Positions 33,865 to 39,281 of a DNA stretch of 39,281 nucleotides are shown one piece after another. Each line of letters starts with the position of its first letter. Position 1 is the stretch's first letter. The DNA is from a bacterium (GTDB lineage: Bacteria > Calescibacteriota > Calescibacteriia > Calescibacteriales > Calescibacteriaceae): contig JAUQOU010000017.1 in the NCBI GenBank assembly GCA_030550715.1, positions 1 through 39,281 on the forward strand, written 5' to 3'. Under the pieces are notes generated by a model, which worked only from the letters and a program-made list of their open reading frames with translations, was not told where the DNA came from and made no database searches. The position numbers and the translations under genes were made by a program.

Positions 33865-36534
33865 ATGTTATTATTAAAGAATAAAATGACCTCTACAAGT
33901 AAAGAGGGAGAAAAAAATCCCCAATTTAGCAGATTTATAAATACCTTTCCTCACCGAATTTCTCTTACCTTTTTTATTTTTCTCTTTTTTTTGTTTTCCA
34001 GCATTTTATCATCGTGTTCAAAGAAAAAAGAGGGAAACGAACCGCCACCATCGTCTAACAATTCTAACAATAAGGAGTGTAAAAGCAGAATTGATTTCTT
34101 CCCGCAAACCGTTTCAGGAGAATCTCCTCTTGTTGTCTCATTCTATGCTTCTTTCTATCCAGAATCAAGTACTGGGCTGACCGCTGTTGCCATAGATTTC
34201 GGTGCTGATGGCTTTGTAGACCTTGTGACATATCAGGGACCAACATCTTTCTACTTCGTATCAACTTACTCATCTTTGGGAAGTTTTTCAGATAAGTTCA
34301 TTTTCTGGTGGAATGAAGATGGTAAGATCTGCGAGAGATCATTTTCTGCAAGCATAACAGTTTCAGGATTCTGTCCAAGACCATCTTATCAAATTGAGTC
34401 GTTTGGTTCAGTTGGGAACAGTGCCGTTGCTGTTATCAGAGTAATTAACCTCCCTCTTGAACAGGTTGAGTTTTATGCCGGATATGAGAAGTTAGAAAAA
34501 GTTCAATGTTATCCAGATAATCTCCTTCAAGGTAGATGTACTATTACTTCCCCTGCTCCATCTTGGGGCGACTGGTTGTTCTGCCTTTATGGTAAATCTT
34601 ACTGCGGAAATCAAGGAGAAACAATCTGCTCCCCAATAGTTATAAACTATCCGCAAACTCTTGCGGTCTCATACGGTATAGGAGGAGTAAGACGAGCCTT
34701 TTCAAACGGAATCTCTTTGTTTGCTGAAACACCTCCCTTTGTGACTCTCTTTGCAAGTGATGGCTCAATAATAAAGAGAATAAACTTGCCGGGGGGAGAT
34801 ATAAGATACTCAGATTTATCTTCTGATGGTTTTTTCACTTTCAATATTGTTGGAAGTGATTCTGTGCTTTACTTTGTCTCTTTTTCATCCGGAAAAATTA
34901 AAGAGGTTATAAAAGACCCAAATTTATATGGTGCAGTTGCTTTTGATGTTTTTGAAAGGTCTGGAAAAAGATATGCCGCTTTTCTGAGAAGTTTTTCTGG
35001 CGGAGCTCCGGGAGACATACTCGTCTATGATATAACAGGACTTCAAGCTTCTACTCCTATATGTCAGAAAAATTTAGATTCAGGCGGGAGAGAGATAAGA
35101 TTTGAAAAAGATAATCTCTTTGTGATTTACTCAAATAAGATTTTGGTTTTTCCTCTGAGTTTTTCTGGCGAAGTATGCAGTATATCAGACCCTTTTGAGT
35201 ATAATAATTTCTCTGCTTTCAACGATATTACAGACCTCCAGGCTTTCGGCTCAGAAGTCACTATTGTATGGACATCTTTCGAACAACCTATGAGGGGTAA
35301 TGTTGAAATTTTGTCATTTGATACTTTAGGTAGGGTTTTCAGACAGATTGGAATTTTTGATGTTTTTCCCGGCAAAGACAAAGATGTTTTTTCTCTTAAA
35401 GTTTCACCTTTCAACCTATCTGATGTAGCGGTGGGATACCTTCTGAAAGATTCAGGGAAGTATAAAGTGAAGCTTTATAACTGGGTCAGAGGGGAGAGCA
35501 GATGTGGAGTTGAGGGATTGGAAGTTCCATCAAGACCAATCTCTGCTTTATTTTTGAGTGAGGTGACGGTTGCAGTTTTTGATTTATCTAATAATTTGAC
35601 GATACTCAACTTTTCAGCTTGTGAGACAAAAAAAACAAAAGCTATCTCAGGAGCCGTAAATGGAGCGAATGTGCTTTCAGATATAGATTGTTCCAAATCA
35701 AAAGCAAAAGTTTATTTCCCCGATGGCAGTGCTCTTGCAGAACTTGACATTCTTCCTATATTCCTTTCTCCTTCTTCCTCACCTTCTTTATCAAAGGTCT
35801 ACCCCTTTGAAACTCTGAAACTATCATTTGATTTTTATAAGAATTTATACGGTGTGTTTAAAGAAGAGAGCGTTTTTGTTGCAGATATTACAGGTTATTT
35901 TTCTCCCATAAGCTTTTTCGGTTCAGATGTAAAATCGTTTTCAGCTGGAAAAGATGTTATATTGATAGGAAGTTCAAACGCTGTTTTTTACTCAAAAAAA
36001 GGAATTCCGAATTTTTATATCCTCAAAAACAAACAGGCGAAAAAAATAAAGTACATTAACGGATTATTTTTTATATTCTCCGGAAACGATATAGATGTTC
36101 TTGAAGAAAATTCTTTGAGTTTTGTTCTTGAAGGTTTTCCTGTTGACCCTCTCAGGTTTCAAGATGTTTCTTTTTCTCCCGATATGAAGATATACCTTCT
36201 TGGCTCAACTCAGGTTGTTGAATATACATATCAAGATAACAGTTTTTACAAAAACAGGGAAAGAACTTTTTATCTTCCAGCGGGAAGGATTATTGATTCT
36301 GAATTCAGCTCTGGACACATATTTTTCATCTCCGACCTCTCTATTGCTAACTTTCTTGGCATCATAAATACTGAAAATCTCAAAATTACCTTGCTTGCGA
36401 ACTTGGGAGAGGGAAGCAGAGCCATGAGCATCTGGGCTGAACCCTCTTGCTTACCGAATACTATTTTTGCATCAGTATATGGTGTTTTCGGAACTGATAT
36501 TTTCAGGGGATTTTCCATAATTATTCCAAAGTGA
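33865..36534 (+). CDS. Large putative lipoprotein with PKD-like and propeller-like regions
   Basis: The 889-residue product has a long charged N-region, hydrophobic FFIFLFFLFSSILSSC with lipobox LSSC, then a Lys/Pro/Ser/Asn-rich linker. At about residues 75-170 a PKD-like domain shows SGESPLVVSFYASFYPESSS-type residues and an AIDFGADGFVD core. From about 270 to the end, repeated short beta blades (VTLFASDGSIIKRINLPGGD; NLFVIYSNKILVFPLSFSG) suggest one or two propellers. No active-site signature is visible. ATG 33886 is an alternative start. It ends with TGA, and the same frame stays open beyond into a decayed coding segment. Confidence 0.65.
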   Translation: MLLLKNKMTSTSKEGEKNPQFSRFINTFPHRISLTFFIFLFFLFSSILSSCSKKKEGNEPPPSSNNSNNKECKSRIDFFPQTVSGESPLVVSFYASFYPESSTGLTAVAIDFGADGFVDLVTYQGPTSFYFVSTYSSLGSFSDKFIFWWNEDGKICERSFSASITVSGFCPRPSYQIESFGSVGNSAVAVIRVINLPLEQVEFYAGYEKLEKVQCYPDNLLQGRCTITSPAPSWGDWLFCLYGKSYCGNQGETICSPIVINYPQTLAVSYGIGGVRRAFSNGISLFAETPPFVTLFASDGSIIKRINLPGGDIRYSDLSSDGFFTFNIVGSDSVLYFVSFSSGKIKEVIKDPNLYGAVAFDVFERSGKRYAAFLRSFSGGAPGDILVYDITGLQASTPICQKNLDSGGREIRFEKDNLFVIYSNKILVFPLSFSGEVCSISDPFEYNNFSAFNDITDLQAFGSEVTIVWTSFEQPMRGNVEILSFDTLGRVFRQIGIFDVFPGKDKDVFSLKVSPFNLSDVAVGYLLKDSGKYKVKLYNWVRGESRCGVEGLEVPSRPISALFLSEVTVAVFDLSNNLTILNFSACETKKTKAISGAVNGANVLSDIDCSKSKAKVYFPDGSALAELDILPIFLSPSSSPSLSKVYPFETLKLSFDFYKNLYGVFKEESVFVADITGYFSPISFFGSDVKSFSAGKDVILIGSSNAVFYSKKGIPNFYILKNKQAKKIKYINGLFFIFSGNDIDVLEENSLSFVLEGFPVDPLRFQDVSFSPDMKIYLLGSTQVVEYTYQDNSFYKNRERTFYLPAGRIIDSEFSSGHIFFISDLSIANFLGIINTENLKITLLANLGEGSRAMSIWAEPSCLPNTIFASVYGVFGTDIFRGFSIIIPK

Positions 36535-36540
36535 GTTAAA

Positions 36541-36869
36541 TGCAGTTCCATTTCTCTTTTTGTCCCAACTCTTACTCAAAGCGAGCTTGAAGCTATAAAA
36601 AAGTATGAACAAGAGGGAAAAAAATTCGTCGGGAAGGAGTATCCGGCAAAATACGGACTTCTTTTTTTCTTCAATATAATTTTGGGAATAGATATTCCGA
36701 GTTATTATATAACTCGTGTTGTCACAGTTGAAGAAGGAAAAGCTAAGGAGATAGTTTCTTCTTCACAGGAGCTTGAAAAAAGATAGCAGAGCTTGAAAAG
36801 AAACTTGCTGAGCTTGAAAGTGAGAGAGCAAAACTTCTCATTCCCAGAAATTTCACAGTTCAACTTTAA
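36541..36869 (+). pseudogene. Start-less, frameshifted coding remnant
   Basis: After the TGA of the preceding gene the same frame continues without a start codon. It encodes CSSISLFVPTLTQSELEAIK, then KKYEQEGKKFVGKEYPAKYG and LLFFFNIILGIDIPSYYITR, ending at TAG 36784. Shifting by one base within GAAAAAAG continues a coiled coil (KIAELEKKLAELESERAKLL) to TAA at 36867-36869. Coding character is clear but no ATG, GTG or TTG is available, and the ORF track missed it. It looks like a truncated membrane-associated coiled-coil gene. Its end overlaps the convergent gene 36853-38202 by 17 bases. Confidence 0.6.
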
Positions 36870-38202
36870 AGAATGTCCCTATTCTTATCCTTGACCACGA
36901 GAAATATTTATTATCTGATTCATTTCCTTCAAAAATAAATCTTATTATGTGCCACTCAATAAGGTCTTGATTGATATATATAGATGATGATGCTAAAAAT
37001 ATCAGGTTTCTACTTCTGCCTTCAAAACTTTCAGGAAAGTTCATGAAATCAAAAATTGAGTATATGTTCAAGCCAATTTTTTCTATTGGTTCGAAGAATA
37101 TATCAAGATTTGGTGTGATGAAAGTTTCTGCAAACCTCTTATCTTGTGCAAATCTCTTACCAACTCCGATCTTTCCCATGACGAAAAATCTCATGTTCCC
37201 TTCTTTTTTATGGAAGAAGCTTCCAAGCTGAAAAAAAGTTAGAGGTCCTTTTCTGCCTTCTATTTCGTTTTTTGTCTCAATTCCTCCGCCAAGAGATGAG
37301 AAGATGAACTTTGTGGGAAAAGAATAAAGCGATATCAGGTGTGATAGAGAGAAAATTCCATTTTCAAAAGTAGAGAAATTCAGAGAATACTTTGAGCCGA
37401 GAACTATTTTTTCATTTGCCTCCGCTCCGACCGATATGGTATGAGAAGATATATTCGGAACATCTGTGTAAAATTCTCCTCCACCGTTATACTCTAAAAA
37501 TGGAGAAATAATCTTTCCATCCATAAAATCAGCTCTTGCATACCACGATATTTCATTTACTATATCCCATCTTTTCTGGACCTCCTGATCTTCAAATAGG
37601 ACAGGAAAGGATTTAGTTGAGAAAGAAGGAGAGATGAAGAATTTCCCGTTGAAATCAAATACTGACGATATATCTTTTATTTCTTTTTTCAGTTTTTTAA
37701 TTTTCACTTTATCCAGCATTTCGTTTTCTTCTGCTTTTTCGGCGTATGATTCTGCTTTTTTCCCGTTGCCCTTGAGAAGTTCTATGTTTGATAGAATGAA
37801 GCTATCTGCAGGACTTAAATTACTTTCTCCTTCAACAATAAGAACTTTTTCTGCTTTTTCAATTTCTCCCTTTTGCAAAAGAATCTTTGCCTTTTCAAAT
37901 TTTATTCTCTCCTTGAACCTTTCTTCTAAATCCTTTATTATTTCAAATTCTCTTTCAAGTTTGTTCTCGTCTTTTTCTTTTTGAGATATTATTATGTTCG
38001 CTATTAAACTATCTGTTATTTCACTTTCGTAGCTTTTTATTATTTGAAATGCTCTATCTTTTTCTCCATTTTCAAAGTAAAGAAGTGATTTTGTAAATGA
38101 GTTCAGCTTATCGCCTTCGGCTTCGTTGGGAGTGAGAGATAATTTGAATAAAAATATTATCAGGAGTATAGAGATTTGAGAAAAATTTATTTTCTTATTC
38201 AT
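36853..38202 (-). CDS. TPR-like periplasmic region fused to a predicted outer-membrane beta-barrel
   Basis: The track start is at 38250, but ATG 38202 (MNKKINFSQISILLIIFLFK) places a normal signal peptide at the N-terminus, so I prefer it. Residues about 25-180 (counted from that start) are helical with TPR/Sel1-like repeats (LLYFENGEKDRAFQIIKSYE; ILLQKGEIEKAEKVLIVEGE). The remaining about 250 residues are alternating strands (ISWYARADFMDGKIISPFLE; HTISVGAEANEKIVLGSKYS) as in an outer-membrane barrel such as the surface-lipoprotein-assembly-type TPR porins. The end (GTFFKVEL) is not the usual terminal Phe. It is divergent from an M23 peptidase gene. Role unknown; assembly or export of surface proteins is a guess from architecture. 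Confidence 0.62.
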   Translation of the reverse strand: MNKKINFSQISILLIIFLFKLSLTPNEAEGDKLNSFTKSLLYFENGEKDRAFQIIKSYESEITDSLIANIIISQKEKDENKLEREFEIIKDLEERFKERIKFEKAKILLQKGEIEKAEKVLIVEGESNLSPADSFILSNIELLKGNGKKAESYAEKAEENEMLDKVKIKKLKKEIKDISSVFDFNGKFFISPSFSTKSFPVLFEDQEVQKRWDIVNEISWYARADFMDGKIISPFLEYNGGGEFYTDVPNISSHTISVGAEANEKIVLGSKYSLNFSTFENGIFSLSHLISLYSFPTKFIFSSLGGGIETKNEIEGRKGPLTFFQLGSFFHKKEGNMRFFVMGKIGVGKRFAQDKRFAETFITPNLDIFFEPIEKIGLNIYSIFDFMNFPESFEGRSRNLIFLASSSIYINQDLIEWHIIRFIFEGNESDNKYFSWSRIRIGTFFKVEL

Positions 38203-38286
38203 TTTTTTTGTGTGCTCTTGTGCTTTCTCAACTTTTCTTTTACATTGCATTATTGATAAATTTTATGACAATTCTTAAAATATTTT

Positions 38287-39111
38287 GTGATGATGGTAGA
38301 AATTTTACTTTTTTCTGCCGTGCTTTTTTCAAAGAGTTTGGATTTTGAAGATATAAGAAGATTCACTTTCTTCGGAGATGAGAAAAAAGGTGATTCAGAA
38401 TGCGTGATGCCTGGCGGAATAATAATATCATATCAGAAGATTTCAGAGCTTTACTTTTCTGTTGATGGGAAAGAATTTTTTTTCTTACCGGTACCTATTA
38501 CTGCGTCTGGCTATATAAATGGCGTAAAAGTTTGTGAGCCAGATTTTCCCGTTGAAGAGATAAATTTAAGAAGAAGATTAAAAAAAAGGTTTGAGTCCTC
38601 TGATATGTATGACAAGATAAAGGCAGAAAAACAACTCCTCAAGGATATATTCTCCCAATTTTCCAATAAGATGTGGGAAGGTGATTTTATTTTCCCGGTC
38701 AAAGATTATAAATCTATAAGGTGGAATTTCGGCATGAGAAGAAAGATAAACGGTTATCTTTCTGGTTATCATAAGGGAATAGATATTTCTGCCCGTAAGG
38801 GGACTAAGGTTTTCGCTTCAAACTCAGGAGTTGTGGTTCTGGCGAGAAGATTTACGCTTGAGGGAAATCTTATAGTTATAGACCATGGAAATGGTGTATT
38901 TTCAATATACGCTCATCTTTGGAAATTTTTTGTGAAAGAGGGTGATAGGGTAAGTAAAGGAGAGCTTATCGGTCTTGTGGGTTCTACTGGAAGAAGTACT
39001 GCTCCACATCTCCATTTTGGAGTAAAGGTTAGCGGAGTTGATGTCCATCCAGCAATATTCTTTAATATATCTAAAATTGTCTCAGAAACCACCGGTTTGG
39101 TCGGAAAATAA
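38287..39111 (+). CDS. M23-family (LytM/gametolysin-type) peptidase
   Basis: M23 metallopeptidases cut peptidoglycan cross-links or, when degenerate, activate amidases. The 274-residue product has an N-terminal hydrophobic segment, a charged linker, and a C-terminal LytM domain with GYHKGIDISARKGTKVFASN (HxxxD zinc motif), SIYAHLWKFFVKEGDRVSKG and STAPHLHFGVKVSGVDVHPA (HxH). All three zinc ligands and the catalytic His appear present, so it is likely active. GTG 38287, ATG 38290 and ATG 38293 are consecutive possible starts with no strong Shine-Dalgarno. It lies divergent from the TPR-barrel gene, consistent with an envelope role. Confidence 0.9.
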   Translation: MMMVEILLFSAVLFSKSLDFEDIRRFTFFGDEKKGDSECVMPGGIIISYQKISELYFSVDGKEFFFLPVPITASGYINGVKVCEPDFPVEEINLRRRLKKRFESSDMYDKIKAEKQLLKDIFSQFSNKMWEGDFIFPVKDYKSIRWNFGMRRKINGYLSGYHKGIDISARKGTKVFASNSGVVVLARRFTLEGNLIVIDHGNGVFSIYAHLWKFFVKEGDRVSKGELIGLVGSTGRSTAPHLHFGVKVSGVDVHPAIFFNISKIVSETTGLVGK

Positions 39112-39189
39112 ACGAACTTTATTTTGAAAACTTTCAGTTTTTTACTTTTCAGCAACTTAAATTTTTATTTTTTATTTCTCTTTCTGTTT

Positions 39190-39281
39190 ATGACGAACTT
39201 TGAGAAAATGATGAAAAAGAAACTTGAACAGTTGAAGGCAAATATACTGTCAAAACTGCAAAAAGCAACATATGTCCCAGA
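39190..39281 (+). CDS. Start of an unidentified gene, truncated by window edge
   Basis: An open frame starts at ATG 39190 and runs to the edge: MTNFEKMMKKKLEQLKANIL followed by SKLQKATYVP. The basic, helical start recalls the first helix of DksA/TraR-type proteins but thirty residues are not enough to decide. The TTTCTGTTT before the ATG is not a Shine-Dalgarno. Confidence 0.35.
   Translation, partial: MTNFEKMMKKKLEQLKANILSKLQKATYVP

Noticed and set aside
36775-36786. Canonical -1 programmed frameshift heptamer
   Set aside because: The A-run is out of phase with the X-XXY-YYZ rule in the upstream frame, so a simple deletion is more likely.
1-39281. tRNA or rRNA genes
   Set aside because: No cloverleaf-like T-loop (GGTTCRANYCC) or rRNA stretch was recognised on either strand by eye; a covariance-model search was not possible.

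Overview
This window is AT-rich, gene-dense bacterial DNA from a diderm. The diderm reading rests on barrel-like outer-membrane proteins (one ending in a terminal Phe), many lipobox lipoproteins and a flagellar M-ring/rod cluster. Charged, lysine/glutamate-rich proteins, a zinc-knuckle ATP sulfurylase and an archaeal-type thi4-DUF6775 pair suggest a thermophilic, deep-branching or poorly sampled lineage. FnIII/MopE/RCC1 surface modules resemble those of Deltaproteobacteria and Myxococcota. The phylum cannot be fixed from sequence reading alone.

Layout. 1-5995: the 3' part of mfd, an outer-membrane barrel protein, a hypothetical, fliP (minus) and asd. 6048-7357: a decayed multidomain surface-protein gene (thrombospondin-3/MopE, FnIII, RCC1). 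7383-11580: a coiled-coil membrane protein, then a minus-strand run rpsT-flgC-hypothetical-fliE-fliF in which FliF carries a very long polyproline/acidic tail. 11705-13339: thi4 and DUF6775. 13390-18462: fusA-rpsJ-rplC-rplD-rplW-rplB, a partial str/S10 operon that lacks tuf and stops after rplB. 18496-20346: a mobile scar made of a dead IS1595-like transposase, itself carrying a 70-bp palindromic insertion, a second transposase-like remnant with a long hairpin, and a MNT/HEPN toxin-antitoxin pair. 20464-27401: a large secreted FTP/PepSY zinc metallopeptidase with a C-terminal sorting-like tail, followed by two tandem FnIII(-MopE) lipoprotein genes broken by in-frame stops and frameshifts. 27492-29629: trmD and sat. 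29641-36869: four lipoproteins, several of them propeller-like, and a decayed gene. 36853-39281: a TPR/barrel protein, an M23 peptidase and the start of another gene.

Two kinds of DNA are interleaved. Housekeeping genes are intact but their operons are broken up. The surface-protein genes between them are long, repetitive and often damaged. The most notable observations are the in-frame TGA/TAG codons inside otherwise open FnIII-MopE frames, the 70-bp terminal-inverted-repeat insertion whose removal restores a transposase motif, the FliF polyproline tail, the Cys at the sulfur-donor position of Thi4, and the S10 operon ending at an IS scar. I did not find a clear new defence or biosynthetic system. 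The best candidate for something undescribed is the cell-surface set at 20-37 kb.
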